Source: Roseovarius nubinhibens ISM (GTDB lineage: Bacteria > Pseudomonadota > Alphaproteobacteria > Rhodobacterales > Rhodobacteraceae). Taken from it: a stretch of 64,000 nt of DNA. Numbering within the stretch: the first letter of the stretch is position 1; the number at the start of each line of letters is the position of its first letter. This document shows, in pieces, positions 9,350-18,485 of this stretch. A program made the translations under genes and the position numbers. The notes under the pieces are model-generated. The model made no database searches. It saw only the letters and a program-made list of their open reading frames with translations, and had not been told where the DNA came from. The stretch covers positions 256,966 to 320,965 of the forward strand of contig NZ_CH724156.1 in NCBI RefSeq assembly GCF_000152625.1. The letters are read 5' to 3'.

Positions 9350-10122
9350 GGCAGGGCCCCAAGCGCCGCCCGGGGCACAAAGCCCAGCGCCGCAAACCCG
9401 TCCTGCGCCGGACCCAAAAGATGCGCGATAAACGCCTCCGCCTGCGGATGCTCACTGGCCTCAATCACCGCCGCCCAATAGGCGATCGGGCTATGGGCCT
9501 CGGCCCCAATCTCCTGCACCACCGTGACCCGCGCCGCCCGCGCATCGGTGGCATAGACCACGCCGAGCGCCACCTCGCCGCGCTCCACAAGCGCCAGCGC
9601 CGCGCGCACATTCTCGGTCTCGGCCAGATGCGGCGCCAGCGCCTCCCAAAGCCCCGCGGACTGCATCCATTCCTTCGCGTAAATCCCTGCGGGCACGGAC
9701 AAAACCTGCCCCAACGCCATGCGCCCGCCCGCCAGCCGCGCACGCAACGCCTCGGCGCTCAAATCCTCTAAAGGCGCGGCCCCCTCGGGCCCCACCAGCA
9801 CCAGCCGATTGCCCATCACCCGCGCCACGCTGCCCGCCCGCAACGCGCCCTCGTCGTCGAGCCAGCGCAGCCAGGCCTCATTGGCCAGGATCACCACATC
9901 CGCCGGCGCGCCAAGCGCCACCTGCCGCGCCATCGCCCCCGACCCGCCATAGGACAGAACCACCTCGCCGGAAAACCCCGCCGCCGCCCCGTCCAGCGCC
10001 TCGCGCAGCGACGCCGCCGCAAACACGGTGAGCGGCTCGGCCCGGGCCGAGCCTGCCAGCGCCGTCAGCGGCACGGCAATCAGGGCGCAAACCCCGGTGA
10101 TCATGGCGAAAATTCCTGTCAT
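9346..10122 (-). CDS. modA: Molybdate ABC transporter substrate-binding protein ModA
   Basis: Periplasmic molybdate-binding protein, 258 residues from the chosen start. The start at 10122 gives a normal signal peptide ending at ARA-EPLTVFAAASLREALD, where the mature ModA fold begins; a later ATG at 10104 would also leave a usable signal. The conserved ligand loops are visible: FAAASL, YGGSGAMARQ, LANEAWL and the C-terminal GVVYATDA. No strong ribosome site precedes the start. It is the first gene of modABC, and the gap upstream contains an inverted repeat that may be the metal-responsive operator. Confidence 0.93.
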   Translation of the reverse strand: MTGIFAMITGVCALIAVPLTALAGSARAEPLTVFAAASLREALDGAAAGFSGEVVLSYGGSGAMARQVALGAPADVVILANEAWLRWLDDEGALRAGSVARVMGNRLVLVGPEGAAPLEDLSAEALRARLAGGRMALGQVLSVPAGIYAKEWMQSAGLWEALAPHLAETENVRAALALVERGEVALGVVYATDARAARVTVVQEIGAEAHSPIAYWAAVIEASEHPQAEAFIAHLLGPAQDGFAALGFVPRAALGALP

Positions 10123-10240
10123 GGCGCGAGTATTTCGCAATCCCCCCAGCGGCGCAAGCGGCGCGCGCCCCGCCACCGTGGCCATTTTGCCCCGCGCCGG
10201 GCTTCGCGATAATTTCCTCTGGTCAGAACGGGTGAAACGC

Positions 10241-10254
10241 CACAATATGTTGTG
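10241..10254. promoter_or_regulatory. Inverted repeat between modA and the Nudix gene (possible ModE-type site)
   Basis: CACAA-tatg-TTGTG gives 5-bp perfect arms in an AT-richer pocket between the divergent modA and Nudix genes, followed by GTGTAACG. Molybdate operons of this group are commonly repressed by ModE-family proteins at CGxxATATA-type palindromes. The match here is loose, so the assignment is only positional. Confidence 0.3.
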
Positions 10255-10300
10255 TGTAACGAGTGAGTGAAACAATAACCGCGCGAAAGTGGCGGGACGA

Positions 10301-10792
10301 ATGCGGCACATGATCAGACAAGCCCCCATATCGGTTGACGATTACGACAAGCGCGACATGCGTTCGCAATTTGCAGCGCTTTGTTTTCGCATGAAAAAAG
10401 GCAAGCCGCAGGTGCTGATGATCACCACGCGCGGCTCTGGCCGCTGGATCATCCCCAAGGGCTGGCCGATGCCCGGCCGCACCCCCGCCGAAGCGGCGCT
10501 GATCGAGGCCTGGGAAGAGGCCGGCGTGCAGGGCAAGGGCTATGATCAATGCCTCGGCGTCTTCTCCTATCACAAGCTTTTTACCCGCACCGATGGCGCG
10601 CCCTGTCTGGCGCTGGTCTACCCGATCAAGGTCAAGGCGCTGGCACAGAATTTCCCCGAAAAAGGCCAGCGCAAACGCAAATGGATGGGTCTCGACAAGG
10701 CCGCGACCAAGGTCGACGAGCCCGAGCTCGCGCAGATTCTGCGTCAGTTCAACCCCAAGCTTTTGCCCAAGCCCATTCGCGCCAAGCGTTGA
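10301..10792 (+). CDS. Nudix hydrolase, diphosphoinositol-polyphosphate-hydrolase-like
   Basis: Small soluble hydrolase of nucleoside or inositol diphosphates linked to another moiety, 163 residues. The Nudix box covers about residues 47-69 (starts WPMPGRTPAEAA, ends EAWEEAGV). The two metal-binding glutamates of EExG are kept, but the upstream E and R of the canonical GX5EX7REUXEEXGU are replaced by R and I; a similar variation is common in the alphaproteobacterial group of this family. I chose the ATG at 10301; a GTG 12 nt upstream or an ATG 9 nt downstream are alternatives. The substrate is not predictable. Confidence 0.85.
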   Translation: MRHMIRQAPISVDDYDKRDMRSQFAALCFRMKKGKPQVLMITTRGSGRWIIPKGWPMPGRTPAEAALIEAWEEAGVQGKGYDQCLGVFSYHKLFTRTDGAPCLALVYPIKVKALAQNFPEKGQRKRKWMGLDKAATKVDEPELAQILRQFNPKLLPKPIRAKR

Positions 10793-10844
10793 TCTTTCGC
10801 GGCAAAAGGTTATGTAACACTTAGGTGTAATATTTGGGCGTGCG

Positions 10845-11276
10845 ATGATAAAATTCACGTTGAAATGTGAGCAAGATCACCGGTTTGACAGCTGGTTTCA
10901 ATCTGCCGAGGCCTTTGACAAGCTGCAAAAGGCGGGCCATGTCGCCTGTGCCGTCTGCGGCAGCGACAAGGTCGAAAAGGCCTTGATGTCGCCGCGCGTG
11001 CAAGAGGCCCGGCGCAAGGCGGATACGCTGCGCCCCGCCGCCGACCAATCCCCCGATGTCACCGCCCAGGCGCTCGCCGCGCTGCGCAAACATGTCGAGA
11101 GCAATTCCGACTATGTCGGCGGCAAATTCGCGCAAGAAGCCCGCGACATGCACGAGGGTCTCATCCCCTCCCGCGCCATCTATGGCGAGGCCCGCCCCGA
11201 CGAGGCGCGCAAGCTCATTGAGGATGGCGTGCCGGTCACGCCGCTGCCCTTCACCCCGGGCCGCAAAGCGAACTGA
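10845..11276 (+). CDS. DUF1178 family protein
   Basis: Uncharacterised soluble protein of 143 residues. The N-terminus MIKFTLKCEQDHRFDSWFQS and the CAVCGSDKVEKALM segment (about residues 36-49) are the signature of DUF1178, which combines a zinc-ribbon-like pair of cysteine motifs with a helical C-terminal half. Two cysteine groups (C8; C36 and C39) could bind a metal, although the first group has only one cysteine. In related genomes the gene often follows a Nudix hydrolase or carbon-nitrogen hydrolase, as here. No function is known. Confidence 0.88.
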   Translation: MIKFTLKCEQDHRFDSWFQSAEAFDKLQKAGHVACAVCGSDKVEKALMSPRVQEARRKADTLRPAADQSPDVTAQALAALRKHVESNSDYVGGKFAQEARDMHEGLIPSRAIYGEARPDEARKLIEDGVPVTPLPFTPGRKAN

Positions 11277-11313
11277 CCCCCCGGCACACAGACCCCGACC
11301 GAGAGGACATCCC

Positions 11314-11958
11314 ATGCATGTAGTGATCACCGGCGCCAATCGCGGCATTGGCGCGGCCCTCGCGGCTGCCTATGCGGATCTTGATCACGAGGTGACCGGC
11401 ACCGCGCGCGGCGCGGACGCCGCCCATCCGCTCGATGTGACCGACCCCGAGGCGCAGGCCCGCTTTGCCCAAACGCTCGAGGGCCGCGCCGTCGATCTCC
11501 TGATCTGCAACGCCGGCGTCTATCCCGACAAGGGCCACGATCTGACCTCTGGCTTTGACGCCGACACCTGGGCTGCGGCGCTCTCCACCAATGTCACCGG
11601 CGTCTTTCTTACCATCCAGTCCCTCCTGCCCCATCTCGCCCGCGCCGAGACGCCCAAGATCGCCATCCTGTCGAGCATCATGGCCAGCGACGCCCGCGCC
11701 CCGGGCGGCAGCTACGCCTATCGCGCCTCCAAGGCGGCGGCGCTCAACCTCGGGCGCAACCTCGCGGTCGATCTCGCCCCCGAGGGCATCGCGCTGGGCA
11801 TCTATCATCCCGGCTGGGTCCGCACCGACATGGGCGGCAATGAGGCCGATATCGACGTCGCAGAGGCGCGCGACGGGCTCATCGCCCGGTTTGACGCGCT
11901 CACCCTCGACACCACCGGCTGTTTCGAGGGCTGGGACGGCAACCCGATCCCCTACTGA
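11314..11958 (+). CDS. Short-chain dehydrogenase/reductase (SDR) family oxidoreductase
   Basis: Cytoplasmic NAD(P)-dependent oxidoreductase, 214 residues, at the short end of the classical SDR range. The cofactor motif is GANRGIGAA (residues 6-14), the conserved NAG is in LICNAGVY, the catalytic serine lies in LSSIMAS and the YxxxK pair is YRASK (about residues 145-149). The C-terminal PGWVRTDMGG is also typical. The TGTARG segment after the second strand suggests NADP preference, but this is uncertain. Substrate unknown. It may be co-transcribed with the DUF1178 gene 37 nt upstream. Confidence 0.88.
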   Translation: MHVVITGANRGIGAALAAAYADLDHEVTGTARGADAAHPLDVTDPEAQARFAQTLEGRAVDLLICNAGVYPDKGHDLTSGFDADTWAAALSTNVTGVFLTIQSLLPHLARAETPKIAILSSIMASDARAPGGSYAYRASKAAALNLGRNLAVDLAPEGIALGIYHPGWVRTDMGGNEADIDVAEARDGLIARFDALTLDTTGCFEGWDGNPIPY

Positions 11959-11984
11959 TCCCCTGCTGAGCACGCCAAAACCGC

Positions 11985-12030
11985 CACTGTCGCAAGACCG
12001 CCGCAATACCGACGCGATACCGACAGGCGG
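11985..12030 (+). repeat. Dispersed repeat copy 1 (CGCAATACCGACG family)
   Basis: The core GCAATACCGACG is followed by a second ATACCGACAGG exactly 10 bp later, so the element itself is a tandem of a 10-bp unit. Together with an ACTGTCGC block at its left end it matches copy 3 (61214-61258) at the same spacing; the core also matches copy 2 (33425-33454). This copy lies in the 240-bp gap before lysC. On the minus strand it would read PVGxASVLRR. Confidence 0.65.
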
Positions 12031-12198
12031 TTTTGCCCCGATCCCTTTGGTCCGAAAACTGCGCCCTCGGGGCGGATTTCCCGCCCCAAGCCGCGACAAA
12101 CCGGCCCAGAGCGCAATTTTCCTGATGCCACGCCACTTGCCCTTCGCCGCGACCGGGCGTAAACCCCCGCGCGACCAATACCCGAAGGGACCGACCCC

Positions 12199-13434
12199 AT
12201 GCCCGTTCTCGTGATGAAATTCGGCGGCACATCCGTCGCCAATCTCGACCGCATCCGCCGCGCCGCCAAACGTGTGGGCGTCGAGGTGGCCAAGGGCTAT
12301 GACGTGATCGTCATCGTCTCGGCCATGTCGGGCAAGACCAACGAGCTGGTGGGCTGGGTGGGCGAGACCTCGCCGCTCTATGACGCCCGCGAATATGACG
12401 CGGTGGTCAGCTCGGGCGAGAATGTGACCGCCGGTCTCATGGCGCTCACCTTGCAGGAAATGGACGTGCCGGCGCGCAGCTGGCAGGGCTGGCAAGTGCC
12501 GGTCAAGACGACCTCGGCCCATTCCGCCGCCCGCATCGAAGAGATCCCCACCGACAACATCACCGCCAAGTTTGGCGAAGGCATGCGCGTCGCCGTGGTC
12601 GCGGGCTTTCAGGGCGTGAGCCCCGAGGGCCGCATCACCACGCTGGGCCGGGGCGGCTCGGACACCACTGCCGTGGCCTTTGCCGCCGCTTTCGACGCCG
12701 AACGCTGTGACATCTACACCGATGTCGACGGGGTCTATACCACCGATCCGCGCATCGCGTCGAAGGCGCGCAAGCTCGACAAGATCGCCTTTGAGGAAAT
12801 GCTGGAACTGGCCTCGCTCGGGGCCAAGGTATTGCAGACCCGCTCGGTCGAGCTGGCGATGCGCTATAATGTCAAACTGCGCGTGCTGAGCAGTTTCGAG
12901 GAACAATCTGACGCGGCCGGGACGCTGGTCTGCGATGAGGAGGAAATCATGGAATCTAATGTCGTAAGCGGCATCGCCTATTCGCGGGACGAGGCCAAGA
13001 TGACCCTCATCTCGGTCGCCGACCGGCCCGGCATCGCCGCCGCCATCTTCGGCCCGCTCTCCGAGGCCGGGGTGAATGTCGATATGATCATTCAGAACAT
13101 CGCCGAAGAAGGTCGCACCGACATGACCTTCTCCTGCCCCACCGATCAGGTGAAACGCGCCGAAAAGGCCATGGCGGATGCCAAGGCCCGGGGCGACATC
13201 AACTATCACGATCTGGTGGCCGACACCGATGTCGCCAAAGTCTCCGCCGTGGGCATCGGCATGCGCAGCCAGTCGGGCGTCGCCGCCAAGATGTTCAAGA
13301 CGCTCTCCGACGAAGGCGTCAACATCAAGGTCATCGCGACCTCCGAGATCAAGATTTCGGTGCTGATAGACCGCAAATACATGGAGCTCGCCGTGCAGGC
13401 GCTGCATGACGCGTTCGAGCTCGACAAGGCCTGA
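12199..13434 (+). CDS. lysC: Aspartate kinase
   Basis: Phosphorylates L-aspartate as the first committed step to lysine, methionine, threonine and diaminopimelate. It has 411 residues, the length of the single-function feedback-regulated class. The kinase domain starts with the hallmark VMKFGGTSV (residues 4-12), followed by GRGGSDTTA and the TDVDGVYTTDPR segment; two ACT domains follow from about residue 260 (LISVADRPGIAAAIFGPL and VGIGMRSQSGVAA). The gene is monocistronic, with a 240-bp leader region that contains a dispersed repeat, and it is followed by a convergent PDZ-protein gene. Confidence 0.96.
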   Translation: MPVLVMKFGGTSVANLDRIRRAAKRVGVEVAKGYDVIVIVSAMSGKTNELVGWVGETSPLYDAREYDAVVSSGENVTAGLMALTLQEMDVPARSWQGWQVPVKTTSAHSAARIEEIPTDNITAKFGEGMRVAVVAGFQGVSPEGRITTLGRGGSDTTAVAFAAAFDAERCDIYTDVDGVYTTDPRIASKARKLDKIAFEEMLELASLGAKVLQTRSVELAMRYNVKLRVLSSFEEQSDAAGTLVCDEEEIMESNVVSGIAYSRDEAKMTLISVADRPGIAAAIFGPLSEAGVNVDMIIQNIAEEGRTDMTFSCPTDQVKRAEKAMADAKARGDINYHDLVADTDVAKVSAVGIGMRSQSGVAAKMFKTLSDEGVNIKVIATSEIKISVLIDRKYMELAVQALHDAFELDKA

Positions 13435-13465
13435 GGTCTAGGGCCTTAAGGCTATCCCCCAGGGC

Positions 13466-14602
13466 CTAGCCCTCGCCCATCAAGATCAGTTGCCGGACCT
13501 CGTAAAACTCTGGTCCGGCGACATTTTCCCACTCTCCCGCCATGGCGGGCGGCACCGGATAGCCGGTCGCCTCGCGGCTCTGCCCATCGGTGGCACAGCG
13601 CTGACCCGCGCGAAACACCGTATCGCTCGCCGAGATCTTGCCCAGCTTCTCATCGCTCAGCATCTTGATCCGCCCGCCCTCCCCGAAGGCATAGCGCGCC
13701 CGAAAGAGCTGCCCGGCATAGAGCACCACCGCCTCGGCCTGCATCGCCGCGCCGCGCCCCTCGATCCGCACCGGCCCGGGCCGCGCCAGCGCCGCCCCCT
13801 CGCCGCCCGGCAGCTCCGCCGCCCGCTCGATCACCTCGAACGCGCCCGCCTTGGCCCAGATATGACCGTTGTAATAGCGCAGATACTGCGCCGCCTGCGC
13901 CTCGGTGCCGAGATCCGGCGCACTCTGCGCCGCGATCCCATGCACCGTCGCCGCCCGCCCGTCGAGAAACACCGGCACGCCACCGCGCGGCACCAGATAA
14001 GAGCGCAGACAGGGATGATCCCACGCGCCCATCTCCCAAAGCTCCGCGCCGTCGTGGAACTGCAGCCCAAGCCGCCGCGCATAGTGCATCTCCGCCGCCG
14101 CCAAGACCCCGGGCTCATCGGTCTCGGACGCCGCATCAGAGGCCGCTGAGGCCCCCCGCGCCCCAGCCCCTTGCAACCTTACGGCGACCTCTTCCGGCCC
14201 CTCCCCCCCGAGCCGCGTGAAAAACACCTCGCCACCGGGCTTGATCTTGCGCAGCGCTGCCTCAAATTCCCCTTGGCTCACCACCGCCACCCCGTCCACA
14301 GACAGGAGTATGTCACCCAGTTTCAGACCCGCCTCCTGCGCCGCATACCCGTCGAGCACCGAGATCACGAAAACGCCCGCAGGCGCCTCCATCCCGGCCC
14401 GCTCGGCGATCCGCGCGCTCACCGCATATACGCTGGCGCCGAGGACCCCGCGCCGCGCCTCCGACGGCTCGAACCGCCCCCACAGGACCAGCCCCGATGC
14501 CAAGAGCCCAAGCCCGGCCAGACCCCAGATCCGCCGCCCGCGCAGCCGCGCCAACAGCCCCGCCGACACCCGCCCGACTGATGAAAACCTGTCCTTTACC
14601 AT
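13466..14602 (-). CDS. Membrane-anchored PDZ-domain protein
   Basis: Uncharacterised protein of 378 residues. One hydrophobic segment near the N-terminus (IWGLAGLGLLASGLVLW, about residues 25-41) would anchor it in the inner membrane with the rest periplasmic. A PDZ domain follows at about residues 75-145 (VFVISVLDGYAAQEAGLKLGDILLSVDG). The remaining 230 residues contain no motif I recognise and no protease active site, so this is not a DegP-type enzyme. The ATG at 14602 is chosen; a GTG lies one codon earlier. Its position between lysC and ptsP may be lineage-specific. Confidence 0.7.
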   Translation of the reverse strand: MVKDRFSSVGRVSAGLLARLRGRRIWGLAGLGLLASGLVLWGRFEPSEARRGVLGASVYAVSARIAERAGMEAPAGVFVISVLDGYAAQEAGLKLGDILLSVDGVAVVSQGEFEAALRKIKPGGEVFFTRLGGEGPEEVAVRLQGAGARGASAASDAASETDEPGVLAAAEMHYARRLGLQFHDGAELWEMGAWDHPCLRSYLVPRGGVPVFLDGRAATVHGIAAQSAPDLGTEAQAAQYLRYYNGHIWAKAGAFEVIERAAELPGGEGAALARPGPVRIEGRGAAMQAEAVVLYAGQLFRARYAFGEGGRIKMLSDEKLGKISASDTVFRAGQRCATDGQSREATGYPVPPAMAGEWENVAGPEFYEVRQLILMGEG

Positions 14603-14779
14603 CACAACTGCCTGTTTTTACGGCGCACCGATCAGAGCCTTCCCGTCTGACGCGAAACACATGGAATTTCTTATGATTACACGTCATGATAGAAGAAAGA
14701 ATAGCAAAGACGCCGCCGCCGAATCTGAATATCTTCGGCGCGGCACCGAGGGGAGACGGTGCATGGCGAGAGTTTCACC

Positions 14780-17023
14780 ATGATGGACGGCTTTATCACC
14801 GACAGCCGCCAGATGCTTGGCCGTCTGCGCGAGATCATGTCAGAGGAAACCGGCGGCCAGACGCGGCTCGACCGGATCACCTCGCTGATCTCCGAAGAAA
14901 TGCGCACCGAGGTCTGCTCGATCTACCTCTTCCGCGACGAGGAAACCCTCGAACTCTGCGCCACCGAAGGTCTCAACGCCGAGGCCGTGCACCAGACGCG
15001 GATGCGGCTCGGCGAAGGTCTCGTGGGCCGGGTCGCCCGCACCAGCAAGGTGATCAACACCGATGACGCCCCCGCCACGCGCGGCTTTCGCTACATGCCC
15101 GAGACCGGCGAAGAGGCCTATTCCTCCTTCCTCGGCGTGCCGATCCAGCGGCTCGGCGAAACGCTCGGCGTGCTGGTGGTCCAGTCGAAACAAGCGCGCA
15201 GCTATTCCGACGAGGAAATCTATGCCGTCGAAGTGGTCGCCATGGTCATCGCCGAGATGGCCGAGCTCGGCGCTTTCGTCGGCGAAGGCGCGGCCATGTC
15301 GGCCCGCCACCAACACCCGGTCATGTTCCGCGGCCATGTCGCCCAAGAGGGCGTCGCGCGCGGCCATGTCTGGCTGCACGAGCCGCGCGTCGTGGTCACC
15401 AACCCGATCGCCGACGACCCGGCGGCCGAGTTGGAACGGCTCACCGAGGCGGTGGAAACCCTGCGCGTCGGCGTCGACCGGATGCTCTCGGATGTGCGCA
15501 GCGGCGACAAGGAACAGCTGCAAGTCCTTGAGACCTATCGCATGTTCGCCAATTCCAAGGGCTGGATGCGGCGCATGGAAGAGGACATCGGCCGTGGCCT
15601 CTCGGCCGAGGCTGCGGTCGAAAAGGAACAATCCACCGCCCGGTCGCGGATGGAGAAGGCCACCGACGCCTATCTTCGCGACCGGCTCCACGATCTCGAC
15701 GATCTGAGCAACCGGCTCCTGCGCATCCTGACCGGTCAGGGCCGCGAAACCGGCGCGGAAATGCCGCCCGATCCGATCCTCATCGCCCGCAATATCGGCC
15801 CGGCGGAGCTCTTGGATTATGGCCGCTCGCTCAAGGGGATCGTGCTCGAAGAGGGCGCGGTCGGCAGCCATGCCACCATCGTCGCCCGGGCGCTGGCCAT
15901 CCCGCTGGTGATCCATGCCGAACGCATCACCACCGAGGCGCTCAACGGCGATCCGGTGCTCATCGACGGCGATCAGGGCATCGTGCATCTGCGCCCCGAC
16001 GACACGATCAGCGCCGCTTTCGTCGACAAGATGGCGATGCAGGCCGAGGCCCAGGAACGCTATGCCTCGATCCGCGACAAACCCGCAGAAACGCTCTGCG
16101 GCGCGCGCATCGGGCTGATGATGAACGCCGGTCTCATGGCCGATCTGCCGAGCCTCGTGGGCTCTGGCGCCGAGGGCGTCGGCCTCTTTCGGACCGAGCT
16201 GCAATTCCTGATCCGCAACCACATGCCGAAACGCGCCGAGCTGAGCGATCTCTACGCCCGCGTCATGGATGCGGCGCAGGGCAAACAGGTGACCTTTCGC
16301 ACGCTCGACATCGGCTCGGACAAGGTGCTGCCCTATATGAAGGCCACGGACGAGCCCAACCCGGCGCTCGGCTGGCGCGCCATCCGGATCGGTCTCGACC
16401 GGCCCGGGGTGATGCGGATGCAGCTGCAGGCGTTGGTGCGCGCCGCCGCCGGGCGGCCGCTCTCGGTGATGTTCCCCTTCGTGGCCCAGCTCGAGGAATT
16501 CGCCGCCGCCCGTGCCGAGATGGACAAGGCGCTCGAACGCGAACGCATCCTCGGCCACCCGCTGCCCTCCGATCTCAAGGTCGGCGCGATGCTGGAAACC
16601 CCGTCGCTCGCCTATGCGCCCGACAGTTTCTACCGCGATGTCGATTTCCTCTCCATCGGCGGCAATGATCTCAAGCAATTCTTCTTTGCCGCCGACCGCG
16701 AGAACGAGCTGGTGCGCCGCCGCTATGACACGCTCAACGTCTCTTTCCTGACCTTCCTCGAAAACATCGTGAAACGCTGCGAAAAGACCGGCACGCCGCT
16801 GAGCTTCTGTGGCGAGGACGCGGGCCGCCCGGTCGAGGCCGCCTGCCTCGCCGCCATCGGCCTGCGCAGCCTGTCGATGCGCCCCGCCTCCATCGGTCCG
16901 GTGAAATCCATCCTGCGCCGCATCGACCTCACGGAACTGCACGCGCTCATTCACGAGGCCGCCGAGCGCGGCGATCAATCGGTACGCCCCGCCGCGATGG
17001 ACTATCTGCGCGGCAAGCTCTGA
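14780..17023 (+). CDS. ptsP: Phosphoenolpyruvate-protein phosphotransferase PtsP (nitrogen PTS enzyme I)
   Basis: First phosphoryl carrier of the nitrogen-related PTS, passing phosphate from PEP to NPr. It has about 747 residues from the ATG at 14780; a GTG at 14759 would add seven. A GAF domain spans about residues 10-160. The enzyme I part follows: swivelling domain with the phospho-histidine in GSHATIVARALAIP (about residue 365), and the PEP-binding barrel with FRTLDIGSDK, the catalytic SIGGNDLKQF and the CGEDAG cysteine loop. The adjacency to lysC is a known arrangement in several proteobacteria. No NPr or EIIA gene is present in the window. Confidence 0.95.
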   Translation: MMDGFITDSRQMLGRLREIMSEETGGQTRLDRITSLISEEMRTEVCSIYLFRDEETLELCATEGLNAEAVHQTRMRLGEGLVGRVARTSKVINTDDAPATRGFRYMPETGEEAYSSFLGVPIQRLGETLGVLVVQSKQARSYSDEEIYAVEVVAMVIAEMAELGAFVGEGAAMSARHQHPVMFRGHVAQEGVARGHVWLHEPRVVVTNPIADDPAAELERLTEAVETLRVGVDRMLSDVRSGDKEQLQVLETYRMFANSKGWMRRMEEDIGRGLSAEAAVEKEQSTARSRMEKATDAYLRDRLHDLDDLSNRLLRILTGQGRETGAEMPPDPILIARNIGPAELLDYGRSLKGIVLEEGAVGSHATIVARALAIPLVIHAERITTEALNGDPVLIDGDQGIVHLRPDDTISAAFVDKMAMQAEAQERYASIRDKPAETLCGARIGLMMNAGLMADLPSLVGSGAEGVGLFRTELQFLIRNHMPKRAELSDLYARVMDAAQGKQVTFRTLDIGSDKVLPYMKATDEPNPALGWRAIRIGLDRPGVMRMQLQALVRAAAGRPLSVMFPFVAQLEEFAAARAEMDKALERERILGHPLPSDLKVGAMLETPSLAYAPDSFYRDVDFLSIGGNDLKQFFFAADRENELVRRRYDTLNVSFLTFLENIVKRCEKTGTPLSFCGEDAGRPVEAACLAAIGLRSLSMRPASIGPVKSILRRIDLTELHALIHEAAERGDQSVRPAAMDYLRGKL

Positions 17024-17067
17024 TTAGGTCTGCACGGGGCTCTGAAGAGGGACGCTGAAACGCGGCC

Positions 17068-17853
17068 CTAGCCGCGTTTGACCGCCGGCGCAGTGATCAG
17101 CTTGCGAAACTCCGCGACCAATTCGTCATGATCGCGGTTGGCCTCGATGGCCAGCCGCCGCAGCCCGAAATGCACATGCGCCATTTGCTGATAATAGCCG
17201 GTAAAGGCGTAATTGACCGCAGCCCCCGCCGCCGCCCCCAGCACCGGCACCGCCTGCGCCGCGAGCTTTTGCCCCAGCACCGCCGCCAGACGCGGCGCCA
17301 CCCGCGCGATCAGCGCGTTGAGCGCCGGCCCCGTCACCGCCAGCCGCGTGCCGAGAAAGGCCAGATCCGCCTCGTCATCCCGCTCCAGCGGGCCAGAGGC
17401 CGCAAAGACCTGAATGCAATCATAGCGCACGCTTTCCTCCGAGGGGTCAAACCCCTCTTCCTCGGCCACGTCCTGAATGGTGCGCAGAAGGATCGCCGTG
17501 GTCACCGGCAGCTCGGCCATCGCCCCCGGCATGCCGCCGAGACCGCCCGCCGCCCCCATCGCCGTCGTCACCGCCCGGTTGAGCCAGCCGGGCTGGCCGC
17601 CCACCACGCCGCGCGAGCGATGCGCCGCCTCCATCGCAAGGCGCAGCGCCTCGGCGGTGGCATCCTCCATCCGGTCGCGGATCGGTGCCGGCAACCGGCC
17701 CATGATATCGGCGGCCGAGCCCCCCAGCGCGTTGAGAACCTGCATCCCGAGCCCATCGGCCCTGGCATGGCGCAACGCCAAGGCCTGCAGCGCCTTTTGC
17801 GTGTCATCCTCGGAAATCGGCGGGCCCAACAGGGTCAGATCAGGTGTGCTCAT
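17068..17853 (-). CDS. EcsC family protein
   Basis: Uncharacterised 261-residue protein matching the EcsC family in layout: a central glycine/alanine-rich segment (AVTTAMGAAGGLGGMPGAMAE, about residues 95-115), the ELPVTTAILLRTIQDVA helix, and a C-terminal amphipathic region with GAAAGAAVNYAFTGYY. In Bacillus the family name comes from a gene next to an ABC exporter, but no biochemical role is established. It stands alone, convergent with ptsP and upstream of no clear partner. Confidence 0.8.
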   Translation of the reverse strand: MSTPDLTLLGPPISEDDTQKALQALALRHARADGLGMQVLNALGGSAADIMGRLPAPIRDRMEDATAEALRLAMEAAHRSRGVVGGQPGWLNRAVTTAMGAAGGLGGMPGAMAELPVTTAILLRTIQDVAEEEGFDPSEESVRYDCIQVFAASGPLERDDEADLAFLGTRLAVTGPALNALIARVAPRLAAVLGQKLAAQAVPVLGAAAGAAVNYAFTGYYQQMAHVHFGLRRLAIEANRDHDELVAEFRKLITAPAVKRG

Positions 17854-17900
17854 CCTCTAAAGATCGGCACGCGCCAGAGATTTTCAAGATAATTTGCGGA

Positions 17901-18386
17901 TCAGGTGACTTTGGTCACATGGCCGGTGACGCCCGCCCAGGCATCGGGCCGCAGCGCGATGCCCAGCACCCGGTCCGGGTTGGTCGGTGGCGGCATCTCG
18001 ACCCCGTCGAGCCGCTCGAACCCGAAGCGCGCATAATAGGGCGCGTCGCCCACCAGCATCACCCGGGGCCAGCCCTGCTCGCGCGCCTTGTCGAGACTGC
18101 CGTGAATGAGCAAGCCGCCAAGCCCCTCGCCCTGCCGCGTCGGGTGCACCGCCACCGGCCCGAGCAACAGCGCCCGCGCCGCGCCCACCATCACCGGCCA
18201 ATAGCGGATCGCACCGGCCACGATACCGCTCGGATCGCGCGCCACGAGGCACAGACCGGATACCGGCGTAATACCGTCGCGTAACCGATAGGACGACAGC
18301 GCCTCACGACCGGGTGCAAAGCACAGATCATAGAGCGCTTCGACCTCCCACCAGTCCTCCGCGGTTTCCGGGCGTAATTCGAACAC
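17901..18386 (-). CDS. GNAT family N-acetyltransferase
   Basis: Cytoplasmic acetyl-CoA-dependent acyltransferase of 161 residues. The acetyl-CoA loop is seen as VHPTRQGEGLGGLLIH (about residues 80-95), a variant of the Q/RxxGxG/A motif, followed by VMLVGDAPYYARFGFE, a form typical of the YhbS-like group. The start is a GTG with no strong ribosome site. The substrate is unknown. The gene is divergent from the flavin reductase gene. Confidence 0.82.
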   Translation of the reverse strand: MFELRPETAEDWWEVEALYDLCFAPGREALSSYRLRDGITPVSGLCLVARDPSGIVAGAIRYWPVMVGAARALLLGPVAVHPTRQGEGLGGLLIHGSLDKAREQGWPRVMLVGDAPYYARFGFERLDGVEMPPPTNPDRVLGIALRPDAWAGVTGHVTKVT

Positions 18387-18485
18387 TGTGCAGGCGGCCT
18401 TTCTGGGCGTTTTCGGGTGGCAAAGCGGTTATCACGGGCGTAAGCCTTGCACAAACCTAGAAAATCACCCGAGGAGCCCCGCGCG

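Noticed and set aside
10241..10260. A definite ModE box upstream of modA
   Set aside because: The inverted repeat is short and does not fit the known ModE consensus well, so it is kept only as a possible operator.
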